Shown here in pieces: positions 52,651 through 63,189 of a stretch of 64,000 bases of DNA. The first letter of the stretch is position 1, and the number at the start of each line of letters is the position of its first letter. This DNA is from Epiperipatus broadwayi (Eukaryota > Onychophora > Udeonychophora > Euonychophora > Peripatidae): the NCBI GenBank assembly GCA_028023455.1, contig JAQFVV010006706.1, forward strand, positions 126,001 to 190,000, read 5' to 3'. A program made the translations under genes and the position numbers. The notes beneath the pieces are model-generated. The model did not search any database. It worked only from the letters and a program-made list of their open reading frames with translations, and was not told where the DNA came from.

Positions 52651-53632
52651 TCCAAATAATAATTATTATTTCAATCAACAGATAATGACATTAGAAACTT
52701 TGTTATTGAATTGTAAATTGGACCTGATATAAGGAAAATATCATACTTGGAAAAGTGGACTAAACTATCTTGATCATACATTTTGTAAAAGAACAAAGGG
52801 ACTCACATGCTAATTTTTATTTTATTATTATTTGCTTTAATTTATCTCAAAATATTATTGATGGAAAAATTAAAGATTTCACGAAATAGCATTCTACATA
52901 TTTTATTTCATAATTATTAATCTTTGAACAAAAATATTCCATTTAAGAAGTATTCAAAATAGATAATTAAGTAAAATAGGAACACATATTTGATAATTTT
53001 GTATTTGAACATTGTTTATATTCTTTAAAATAAGCTTAGTAACAATTAACCCTGTATCTATCAGCAATCACAATCTGTAGTCAAGGCAACCTCATTTAAC
53101 AAAAAGGTAGTATCATCTTTATCTAGTCTGTTATATTTATATAGGCATTAAATATTGAAAAATGATCAAGGAGTGTGAAATTAATATTGCTAAAAAGTTT
53201 AAACAAACCTTATTAATTTCTTGTTAAAGTATGTTGTCTTGACTACAAGATGGATTTGTTGATAACTTGAGAATTGATTTGTTATCATCTACTTTATATA
53301 CCTATCAATGCCTTGAGTAATTGGCTTTAGTGTCTTAATTAAAATAAGCATAGATAAATATGAGAAAATATATGTTTAGAAATATATCAATTTTTGAAAT
53401 ATATAAAATAGACTTTATTCTAAATAACTGAAGATATTTTTATTTTATATACATTTGAAAAGAGATTTTTTTTGTTATGACATTACAATTTATATATAAA
53501 ATGGTCATAGAAGGACAAGACTAGTTTTTCTATGTAAATTAAACAAATGTATTTTTTTATATTCTGTGTAAGTTTAGAAAAAAGACAACAAATATTTTAC
53601 TTATATAAAAATATAAACTAAGACAGTAATGT
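52651..53632. other. AT-rich interval, no gene seen
   Basis: No repeat family or coding motif is recognised between the exon-like frame and the RTE copy. Confidence 0.55.
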
Positions 53633-53641
53633 TGCTGATAA

Positions 53642-54197
53642 GTCATCATCATCATCAACCATTATCAATCTGCTGCAAGATGAAGTTCTCTCTGCATTAA
53701 ATCTATCTTCTCTGATCTTTAGCTTCTCTTTTCCACATCACACCTGCACATTTTTTTATTTCATCCATCCATTTAACATGTGGTCTCTTTCTGGGTCTTT
53801 TACCATCTCTTGGAATCGAGTTTAAGATTTCAATTGTCCATCTATTATCATCTCTTCTAGCAATATTTTCAGACCAACACCACTTCAATCTTTTAATTTT
53901 TTCAATGAGGTCAGTAACACCTGTTTGTTCTCTTACCCATATATTGTGTTTTTGATCTCTTCTTATTACTCCCAACATGCATCTCTCCATACTTCTTTGA
54001 TAGTCTGAAGTCTCTGTATTGCTCTTCTATTAAGTATCCAAGTCTCAGATCTATAAGTAAGAACTGGTAAAACACATTTATTAAAAATCTTCCTTTTCAA
54101 ACACATAGGCATATTTTCTTTTAATATCAAGTTATTTCTACCAAAATCACTCCAAACAAGTTTAATTCTATGATTAATTTCATCCATTATGTTTCCA
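53642..54197 (-). mobile_element. 5'-truncated RTE-type LINE, C-terminal end only, 9-bp TSD
   Basis: It is flanked by the direct repeat TGCTGATAA (53633-53641 and 54198-54206). On the minus strand it starts within the codons before 'MDEINHRIKL' and ends in a (GAT)n tail, giving only the last 550 bases of the family seen at 41970-43506. Two frames remain: 53966-54197 (INHRIKLVWSDFGRNN, VLPVLTYRSETW) and 53703-53990 (ERCMLGVIRRDQ, REQTGVTDLIEKIKRLKW, NIARRDDN, PRKRPHVKWMDEI). A frameshift near 53985 separates them. TYGSETW is altered to TYRSETW and the GHIARR box to ENIARR. Sequence is otherwise close to the other copy. Confidence 0.88.
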
Positions 54198-54206
54198 TGC
54201 TGATAA

Positions 54207-54811
54207 TTATAACACATTTTATTTTATAAATAAGATAGAAGTTAGATTTAGAAAAAGTTATTTTATATAAAAGCGAAGTGGTAAGTGTAACTGTTCTTGA
54301 TAATATAAAGAAATTTCCCTCTTTAGAGACAAAAGAATTAGATACCATGACAGAGCAATTGTTTTACAAAATATTTGAGATATAATAATCTTTTATAATT
54401 AATAAGTACTTTTATAACTATTAATATTAGTTTGAAATAATTAATTAAAATCTGTGTTTAAGTTTATAAATTAAAATATTATCAAACCAAAATAAATTAT
54501 TGTTGATAAGCAAACATGCATAATGTCATTAAATACATGTAAAAATGATGAACTTTATTGTTTTGCAAAAATGTAATGTTTGTTTCACATGCATGCATGC
54601 ATTTTTGTATTGAAACATAGATGTATTTGTAAGACATATAGATAATTTTTCAACGTATTGATTTATCTATTTATTTTTGAAAAAGAATCAAGGAGTTACA
54701 ATTCTAAGAAAAAAAAAATATGAATAGCCAACATTTAGATAAATAAACATAAAAATGTAGAATGTACAAATTAGGTATTTATTAATTTACTTTATCATTG
54801 TTTATTTACTT
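54207..54811. other. AT-rich interval, no gene seen
   Basis: Nothing is recognised apart from a GCATGCATGCAT run near 54590. Confidence 0.6.
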
Positions 54812-55005
54812 AAACAAGGCAAAACTCTCCATACAGTAGTGCCACCCTATGCCACCAGAGTAATCAATGGATGCCAGAAGGCTTGTGCATAAAATCCCTA
54901 TCTAGGGCTTACTCATCCAATATCCCCAGATTAGTTTCTGGCTTCCATTGATTACTCTGGTTGGCACAGGGTGGCACTACTGTATGGAGAGTTTTGTCTT
55001 GTTTA
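54812..55005. mobile_element. Foldback element, family A, copy 4 (inner right arm deleted)
   Basis: The left arm is complete, from AAACAAGGCAAAACTCTCCA to CAGATTAGTTTCTGGCTT near 54943. The right arm keeps only its outer part, from CCATTGATTACTCTGGTTGG to GAGTTTTGTCTTGTTTA. The inner half of the right arm is missing relative to copy 3. The adjoining GTGATCATGTGAT (about 55032) is shared with copies 1 and 3. Confidence 0.8.
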
Positions 55006-55185
55006 AGAACAAGTATGTGCTATTATAAGAGAGTGATCATGTGATGTTTAGTGTTTATTTACTTATTTAATTGATCATTAATTTAATTTGTTTTATATTT
55101 TATTTCTATGTTTTAAAATAAAAAGTATATATTGTTATCATTTTCCATGGTAGTCTTTGGTCTCAGTTTCAGTAATATATATATA

Positions 55186-55584
55186 TATGAAAAACAAAAA
55201 AGCAAGTTAAACTTGCCAATGCTTGTATTTATGATCAACAGATGGCGTTTTACCAAAAACACCATCAAAGCGTGTTTGTTTACATAAATGTCAGAGTAAG
55301 CATTCACTACCCCTTTCGTTAGTTCCACCCTCAGATCATGATTTCAAGCTGATTTGCTATCATCAGTGGACAGGAAATAAGAAGCTAGATCTAAACACTA
55401 AACTCTGAGCATTTATGAAACAATTTCTATTCAGCTTGCAAGCGTGAATTTTTTAGACACGTAATGTCTTCAAACTCAGCATAGCAAGCCAGATAGCTAT
55501 ATGGGTCTGATATCAGATCAGTATCACCACATAGTAAAAGCCTCTGCAATATATATCATTGCAAGAAAACTTCAAAGGTACACT
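55186..55584. mobile_element. Foldback element, family C, half copy plus spacer
   Basis: The first about 180 bases (TATGAAAAACAAAAAAGCAA, later AACAGATGGCGTTTTACC) repeat almost exactly 399 bases to the right at 55585. Here the inverted right arm is missing and a unique piece (55365-55584, with GGTCTGATATCAGATCAG) takes its place. The minus-strand frame at 55113-55328 crosses it and is probably not a gene. Confidence 0.7.
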
Positions 55585-55894
55585 TATGAAAAACAAAAAA
55601 GCAAGTTAAACTTGCCAATGCTTGTATTTATGATCAACAGATGGCATTTTACCAAAAACACCATCAAAGTGTGTTTGTTTACATAAATGTCAGAGTAAGC
55701 ATTCACTACCACTTTCGTTAGTTCCACCCTCAGATCATAATTTCAAGCTGTCCTTCACTGATGATAGCAAATAAGCTTGAAATCTTGATCTGATGGTGGA
55801 TCTAATGAAAGAGGTAGTGAATGCTTATGCTGACGTTTATGTAAACAAACACGTTTTGAGGGTATTTTTGGTAAAACACCATCTGTTGATCATA
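55585..55894. mobile_element. Foldback element, family C, full copy
   Basis: After a lead of about 44 bases, the left arm (55629-55760) starts ATGATCAACAGATGGCATTT and the right arm (55761-55894) ends GTAAAACACCATCTGTTGAT, its reverse complement. The arms pair through 'GTTTGTTTACATAAATGTCA'. The same layout (lead, then ATGATCA..AGATGG..TTTACC) is seen at 57439-57736 with different sequence. There is no ORF of its own. Confidence 0.8.
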
Positions 55895-55937
55895 TATATA
55901 TATATATATGTTGATATGAAGATTTACATGGGTTCCA

Positions 55938-56091
55938 TATATAAAAGACATATTTTGCGGGTTCATCCGTGTTAAACTATTTTAAAATACTGACGTTTCA
56001 ACTTAGTAACACCAAGTCGAAATGTCAGTATTTTAAAATATTTTAACATGGATGAACCCACAAAATGTCTTTTATATATATATATATATTG
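55938..56091. repeat. Long hairpin flanked by TA tracts
   Basis: The left arm at about 55938-56008 (TTTGCGGGTTCATCCGTGTT inside) and the right arm at 56014-56085 are reverse complements with few mismatches and a loop of a few bases around TAGTAACACC. (TA)n lies on both sides. It probably is a small foldback element; the function is unknown. Confidence 0.75.
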
Positions 56092-56810
56092 TGTTTAATG
56101 TACATCTGAGAATATTAGATATTAGGTTTGGTTTATAACATAATTTTATTATGTACTCTCTTATTATTATCACCATAATCAAAATTTGTCTCATGATTTA
56201 TAGGTCCAATGTTCTGACCATGAAGTTACTATAACAATGGTAATGAGAAGTAGCATAAATATGAAGTGTCTGAGCATTTTGACTTATAAGATACTAAGAA
56301 ATTTAGAAGTGGTTTGGGATAAATTACAATCAATTTTTAAATTATTCATAGGTTATATCATTTTTTGTGATTTCCTTATGTGGGGACTTAATAGTTTTGG
56401 CACAGATAATGTGTGACTATGATGAATGTTCTATTTTTACCATTTCAATTCCTACCATTTAAATTTTGATGTTGTCAACATGAGGCTTTAATAATTACTA
56501 TTCATACTGTTATAATACATGTTCTAATGGATAAATAGTTTCATACATAACTTTACTAAAAGAGCCAATAGATAATAAATCTAGACTTCCTTCTAATATT
56601 CAAATTGTAGTTTAATATTTTTAACTAATATAAAAAATATCAAAAAATGAAATTTACTAGCAAAGTCACATTTTCACAAAAATGTTGGGAAGCTATAAAT
56701 TATAAAATCAAATTTTTCTAACTAATAATTAAGCTTGATGTAAAAGATAAATTTACTCAATAATGAGTTATATTGGTCACCTATTAATTTGGCATACCAA
56801 TATTTTATAT
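56092..56810. other. AT-rich interval, no gene seen
   Basis: No repeat family, RNA gene or coding motif is recognised. Confidence 0.6.
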
Positions 56811-56909
56811 ATATTTTTTTCATGTGTCATAGCATCAGCTGGGAAGCGAACCCGCTAACCTGAGACAACTGCTTGTAAAGCAGCCATCGCTGACTTCTCG
56901 ACCACCAAT
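56811..56909 (-). mobile_element. tRNA-derived SINE
   Basis: The minus strand reads TTGGTGGTCGAGAAGTCAGC, then a perfect anticodon-type stem GCTGC-TTTACAA-GCAGT, then GCGGGTTCGCTTCCCAGCTG in B-box position. It ends GATGCTATGACACATG plus an A-run, the shared SINE tail. The anticodon position reads TAC. A working tRNA is unlikely because of the extra bases between the anticodon stem and the T-arm. Confidence 0.75.
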
Positions 56910-57438
56910 TTAAATAATAATCAATAACAAAAAAAATAATTTATTTAAAAAAATTAATGAACAATAATGTCATTGTAATAGCAATAAATATTTAAATTAA
57001 TATATCAAAATTAACAAATGCATATACGATTAGCAATCTGAGTCATTGTGAAAACATACCAAGTCATTCTTGATCTCAATACCCAGTAACACATTAACCT
57101 ATTTTCCAAGGACTATAAGACTAATCAATGAGTGAAATGTTTGTTATATGTGAGATTAACTCTCTACTATAATATTCTAAGTAATGACATATAACCAGCA
57201 ACTATCGTTAAAACATCGAATATAGAATATTTAAATATTAATTCATCATTATAGACATATTTATTTATCATGATATAAACATTACCCATACTCAAGAAAG
57301 TCTTCACAACAAAAATAAAGTCATTATAAAAATAAAGCAATAGGAAATTTATAACTGAAACTAACCAACAAATATCAAGCTAAACATATATAATATCTCA
57401 TTTGCTAATACATGCAGCATCAGTGAAATTCCATATAT

Positions 57439-57736
57439 ATATAATAAATGATAAACAAAACAAGTTATACATTTTGTAACTTGCTTTCAGCTTGCATTTT
57501 ATGATCACTAGATGGAGCTTTACCAATAGCTTCTAACAAGCTTTTGTTTACATAAATGCCAAGAGAGATAGAATTCAATATCTCTTTTGTTATCTTTACC
57601 TTCAGACCAGCTGATTTTGAAACCAGCTGGTCTTGAGGTGGAGACAACGAAAGAGATATTGAATTCTATCTCTCTCCGCGTGTATGTAAACAAAAGCTTG
57701 TTAGGAGTTATTGGTAAAGTTCCATCTAGTGATCAT
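57439..57736. mobile_element. Foldback element, family E (relative of family C)
   Basis: A lead with CAAGTTATACATTTTGTAAC is followed by a left arm (57500-57613) from ATGATCACTAGATGGAGCTT to TTCAGACCAGCTG; after a 9-base loop the right arm (57623-57736) ends GGTAAAGTTCCATCTAGTGA. Inner stems GAGATAGAATTCAATATCTC and CAAGCTTTTGTTTAC pair with few mismatches. ATATAATAAAT occurs just outside both ends. The minus frame at 57465-57647 lies inside and is not a gene. Confidence 0.8.
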
Positions 57737-58499
57737 ATATAATAAATATTTATACAATCATTATTTAAAATTGTAAATATCATTAAATAACACAGATTAT
57801 ATGTTTTGTAATCTGTATAGAATTATGATATCTATAAAATAAAAATAATCTATCATTTATCACAACAATATTATTTTTAAACATTACATTTAAAATGGTT
57901 TGAAAATATTGCTTGCATATAGCTTTGGTAACTATGCATAGTGATCAATACAATATTTAAGAACTGACAATTTATAAATAATTAATATCATCTTAATATT
58001 TAGATGAAAATTTATTATAAATTTAAAAATATTTAATAAAGATTTATAGATTGTTTCGTAATTTTAACTTATTTACCACTAGATGTTGAGGTTCCTCAAA
58101 TTTAAAATACAGTAGATGGTGCTTTCCTTCATAGTAGGGCCCTACTAGAATATAAAAAGTAGGCTTGAATAAAGTTGTAGAAAAATTATGATTTTGCAAC
58201 AACTGATGGTTATGAAGTATTCCTATTTATGATAGATAAAAATATGAAGGAGTAGATTATCCCTTAGAGTCATGGTTTCCAAATTCTTGGACTAGAAACT
58301 ATTTATAAGTTCATCTTAAGAGTCTAATGTCCCTTTTTTTTCCAATTCAACAGAATGTCAATCATATTCACGTGATAAAAATTTTCTTAATATGAAATCA
58401 TTCTTGGCTACTTACTAATAGAACAGTAACTAAATCTACAATTAATGTAAAAGTATATTTGAATATGTAATTATCAATTTGTTCAATCAATATTTTTAA
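57737..58499. other. AT-rich interval, no gene seen
   Basis: No repeat family or coding motif is recognised. Confidence 0.6.
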
Positions 58500-58600
58500 A
58501 TTCAACAAATGAATATCGACTGGGATGCGAACCCACAACCGTCTGCAACCAACTACTTGATTGCAAGGCGGCTACAATGACCTCTCAGCTAAAGTGTATA
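58490..58600 (-). mobile_element. tRNA-derived SINE, relative of the 8.2-kb copy
   Basis: The minus strand reads TTTAGCTGAGAGGTCATTGT, GCCGCCTTGCAATCAAGTAG, then TTGGTTGCAGACGGTTGTGG and GTTCGCATCCCAGTCGA in B-box position. The TTGGTTGCAGAC block ties it to the SINE at 8199-8308 rather than to the tRNA-Gly-like ones. No clear target-site duplication was found. Confidence 0.7.
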
Positions 58601-59641
58601 TAAAGTCCTTAAATAATAATAATAACTTAATATTTTAAAATACCAATGATGTCACACTTCTAGATTAATAAAATTTATTTCCATACATTTATTTAATCTA
58701 TACACCAATAAAATGCATTCCTAAGAAATATATCATTTCAATATATATAATAAAAATTTATACAACATTACAATACTAGTCAAAAAATTCTAAACTTTAC
58801 AAAAATTCTTCCACAACCATGGTTTCATCTAATAACATATAGATGAAATTATGGTTCTAGAAATATTTTAGTAAATTTTTGTTTTTTCTTTGGCTAGTAT
58901 TGTAATGTTAGTTGAATTTTTTTATGTTAATTAGTATTACTAGTATAGTTTACCCTATAACTACCAAGTTAAAATATCACTTTGACTTTCTGTGCACTAA
59001 TTAATCCATTATATTACTGAAGAAACATATAACTATAACTATGTACCTATGTTGCTAATTTCAACAGTATATGTTTGAAGTGTAAGCCAAATAACATGTG
59101 ATTTTTAAAAATATAAGATAAAACTTACAGTAGGTATAATAAAATGTTAAAGTTATATATAATATTATTCATTTAGCATTACATATACTACTGATTAATC
59201 TTATAAGAGTATTTCTTTGTTACATTCTTAGTTTTTAATAATTATGTCACTTTATAAAAAAAAGACAATTAAAGAAATCTGGTACATTGTTTATTTTTTG
59301 GAATTTCATAATATAAGAGTACATTTTACTCATTGTTAATATTAAAAGAGCAAAGTAATGAATTCCTGATTGTGTCTATATCAATTACTTTCAACTGATT
59401 AAAAACAAGGAAAGATTCATAAAAGTAAAAATAAGGATAGATTATACAGAATAAATCAGACAGAATGGATCTAGAAATGCAATCATATTGATTAGATAGT
59501 AAGACTCCCCTTTATGTGCACTTTTTTCCATATGTTATATAAATTTACTACTAACAAAAATTAAATAAGAAATGCCTGGAATACACATGGTTGAATTAAC
59601 TGAAAATATTGTATGCATTGCTTATAAGGATGATAATATAT
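58601..59641. other. AT-rich interval, no gene seen
   Basis: It contains a short imperfect inverted repeat near 58780-58920 (CTAGTCAAAAAATTC against GGCTAGTATTGTAATGTTAG) and nothing else recognised. Confidence 0.5.
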
Positions 59642-60315
59642 AGGGTATATGAGGACAGACTTTTGCACTACCCACCACTCTCCACTCTATCTCATAACAC
59701 TGATACACTTGAACACATATATGCTGAAAAGATAAATAATCACCAATATATATTTCATACTAAACCAGCAATCATCAGTTGGTCCAGATTACCATCTCTA
59801 TACATATATGCCATAAGTGCTCAGATATATATTAAGATAGCCAATCTTCATACTTTAATGGGCAGGCTTCAATGTACTCCACACTCCAACTCTTCAATGT
59901 CCATCCAATTGAAAATCTGATGATGGCATGCTCAAAGGCCACCCTGAGTCCAAGATTCTCATCACATCCATCTTGACCTAAGGTAAAGCTGACCCCTCAT
60001 GTACAGGGCAATCCATTTAATACATATAAGAGGGATTTTTTTCCAATTGGATGGATGGTTGAAGAGTTGGAGTGTGAAGTAGATTGAAGCCTGTCCATTA
60101 AAGTATGAAGATTGGCTAACTTAATATATATCTGAGCACTTATGACATATATGTATAGAGATGGTAATCTGGACCAACTGATGATTGCTGGTTTAGCATG
60201 AAATACGTATATTGGTGATTATTTATCTTTTCAGCATATATGTGTTCAAGTGTATCAGTGTTATGAGATAGAGTGGAGAGTGGTGGGTCATGTGAAAGTC
60301 TGTGCTCATATACCT
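59642..60315. mobile_element. Foldback element, family B, copy 4 (longest)
   Basis: The ends AGGGTATATGAGGACAGACT and CTGTGCTCATATACCT are inverted. The arms, about 59642-59930 and 60040-60315, pair nearly throughout: 'GTTGGTCCAGATTACCATCT' with 'GATGGTAATCTGGACCAAC', and 'AATAATCACCAATATATATT' with its partner. A unique centre of about 110 bases lies between. The frames at 59609-59920 and 60250-60435 are inside the arms and are not genes. Confidence 0.85.
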
Positions 60316-61798
60316 ATATATTACATATATAGACACAGGTATATAATAAGCCTGTGTTTCAGTTATTATATGGATGATGTGAAAGTTTTTCCCTCTTTAC
60401 AAAAACAAATATTATTCATCTCAATACAAGCTTGAAATTAATATAGAAAAATCACGTGTACCGTTGATCGATACCGGCATAATTAATAGACATTTCTTTA
60501 AAAAATAGGATTTCCATTCTATCTGAGCTCTTCAGTGATGTGCACACAAATTCAGAAAAAAAAAACAAGTTAAAAAAAATTGAAAAAAAAACCACTAACT
60601 CACTTTTGAAACCTTACTTTCGCTCTATTCAGAAGTATCACTATTCAATTTATTCATCATTACAAGATTACTATTCTCCCATCATACTATTCGCAAATGC
60701 CTTTTCTAATAACATATATTCTAGACATAGAAAACACTCTTGGGTAGTTGGTTGGCATCCACCTTTTTCAAGTGTCTTCAACAACCACTAATGCAAAATG
60801 GCATAGAACTTTGTAATAATAAAGTATTTGAAATATAAAAAATCATGTGTAAAATTATACCTCCATCTAATGACTGTGGCAAAAATTACACCAATAGGCA
60901 CACTACCCTTAATTACCCAATGACTTAAAAGTCTAATGTTTTCATTATTTTCAATCCCAAATTTCTTCTATTGCCCACCTATCAACAATTAAAAGGGATT
61001 GTGGGAAAACAGTCCTAAGTTTAGATAACAAGCAATTTAAGAAATTCAGATTTTAGTCTCTTGAACCAAAATACTTTGATTTCCTAGTGAAATTAAACCT
61101 GGATTTTTTTTACCTACATTGGATTTCTTCAGATTCAAACAACATTACAAAAATATTAAAGGCAAAAATACTGGTTAATCCTTAGAGATATGAAAAACAA
61201 ACTCACCATTTTTTGAATTTCCAAGCTATTTCTCAATACAAATACTACTATGGAATCACTGTTTAACTCATATTCAAAGGTTTTGTTGCTGTCATAATAG
61301 CAAGTACCTTTGTATTATATGCATTTTGATAAATAAAAACATTTGTGTACAACATTAACCAAAGAAGATTTATTAACTCCTTTATCAACAAAGTAAGCAC
61401 CATTAAGGATATTATCCCTCATAATATATTTATAACTATATCATTCCTAATATGACAATCTGGGTCACTAACATTATATAAGTGTGTTTTTTATAACTAA
61501 AAAATAATTTGTAATCTCTGCATATTTTGAATGTTTATCAAGAAAACAAATGTGATCTTTTCAATAATCAATAAAGTATCTTTCAAATATAAATTACACA
61601 TTTTCAAAATGTGATTGAATATTACAGTAAATCACCAAAGATGTTTTCTGTATCTGAATTTAAGTTCAGTAATATTGATTCTATTTGACCAATAAACCGT
61701 ATTTTAAATGCATTTAATTGTTTTTTAAATAAAATGTCAGAATATGTTTGGAGAATTATAACTTTATTTTTCTTATTGCATTTCCAAATCCATATAAT
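60316..61798. other. AT-rich interval, no gene supported
   Basis: An 83-residue frame at 60540-60791 (ending WVVGWHPPFSSVFNNH) is somewhat C-rich but has a low-complexity K-rich start and no recognisable family. Nothing else is seen. Confidence 0.45.
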
Positions 61799-62177
61799 AT
61801 TAATATCATTTACTTTCTTTATTACTTTTACAATGTTTCACATAATTGCAACCACCACTGATGTTTTCGACTGCCTCAGCAATCTTTTTCAGAACTATAA
61901 CAAACACAATACAAATACATAAATGCAAATATAGAAGAACCTATAATATAACAAACACAATATAAATACATGGATTCAAATATACATGAACAAATAATTT
62001 TACATTTTATGTATATACAATTAATGTAAAATTATAGGTTCTTGTATATTTGTATTCATGTATTTGTATTGTGTTTGTTATAGATCTGAAGAAGATTGCT
62101 GAGGCAATCGAAACCGTCAATAGTGGGTTGTAATTATGTGAAGCATTGTAAAATTAAAGTAAATAATATTAACATTA
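61799..62177. mobile_element. Foldback element with hammerhead-like core in each arm
   Basis: The left arm (61799-61948) and right arm (62031-62177) are reverse complements with scattered mismatches. Both contain the block that reads, on the + strand of the right arm, CTGAAGA-hairpin-GAAA-CCGTC (62086-62118). The centre (61949-62030) repeats a piece of the left arm (ACAAACACAATATAAATACA). There is no ORF. The core recalls terminal repeats of Penelope-like elements, so this may be two inverted ends of such an element. Confidence 0.7.
62086..62118 (+). ncRNA. Hammerhead-ribozyme-like motif (incomplete)
   Basis: CTGAAGA fits the CUGANGA box. It is followed by a six-base-pair hairpin with a four-base loop (GATTGC-TGAG-GCAATC, 62094-62109), then GAAA (62110-62113) and CCGTC, with GUC as a possible cleavage triplet. 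This is the order of a hammerhead core with stem II. A proper stem III is missing: only one or two bases lie between GAAA and GTC. The left-arm copy (rc of 61866-61896) has CTGAAAA in the first box. Activity is therefore doubtful. Confidence 0.3.
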
Positions 62178-63185
62178 AAGTTTTGAAGAATAGGGGAGAG
62201 GTGATTAGGCTTTGTGTAAGTGTTATTTTTATATTATATTGTTTTATTCAATTTATACTTTTATTGGACATCTATATTCAATTTATTATATTTTCCCGTT
62301 ATTTTTTAAAACAAAAATAAAAGACCAGATTAGATTTCGATATATTTATTTATTCTCCCTTACTTTTCTTTTTATAAAATAATTTTTTACAGTGTTCCTT
62401 TAACTTCTTTTTTTTTTTTTTATGAATCTAAATGCAGAGCTTTAGTAATAATTTTAGCAAAGGAAAATTAAGAGGTTATGGAGCTTGTTATTTTCTTTTT
62501 TTGGAATACAGAATTCACCACTCACAAGTCTATAGGGAAGGCAGCGCATTAATCTTCTCCAGTATGTAGATAAAAAAATTAGGTCGTTAGTGCAAACTAC
62601 AAAAGATAAATCTACATTTCTAACTAGAATAAGAATCGTTAAATTACAGACGAATTACTATTTGCTGGAGTCTAAGATTTGATGAGACCTTGTCAAAATG
62701 GATTTTGAACCGATACAACCAACACTAAATTGATAGCACAGTGTGTACAATACGTATAAAAAATAAACTAAAAGACACTTAGTTTCTTTATGAAAAGGAT
62801 TTAACCCTCTTACCAAAATTACTAAGCATTTGTTCTATATTTAGATAAAGAAATAACTTTGATTTGACTTTTAAGCTTCGATGAAAAAAAAAAAAATGTT
62901 AATACAGTATTAAAAAAGTTTTTTTTTTTTAAATATATATATACGAGTATTATCTTAAGTGTATGTAAAAAGTGGATAAATGACTATAATAATAATACTG
63001 TATGGAATTATACTATTGTGGAAATTTTAATGAAGTATCTATTTTTAGGACGAAGATCTACCATTAAAGCTTATTAGTTTAGCAAAAGAAATCTGAAAAA
63101 TAAGATACTACATTAAATTGTAATCTATTTCCTTTACTACCTTGATTGCTATGTGTACATTTTGGAGAGAATGTAGATTTATATA
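62178..63185. other. AT-rich interval, no gene seen
   Basis: There are long T runs near 62410 and an A/T junction near 62890-62930. A slightly GC-richer patch near 62520-62560 (GGGAAGGCAGCGCATTAATC) is unexplained. Confidence 0.5.
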
Positions 63186-63189
63186 AAGG

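Noticed and set aside
55793-55975. 60-residue + strand frame
   Set aside because: Lies in the right arm of the family C foldback; the similar frame in the other copy shows it is repeat sequence.
59609-59920. 103-residue + strand frame
   Set aside because: Lies in the left arm of the family B foldback and is open only by chance.
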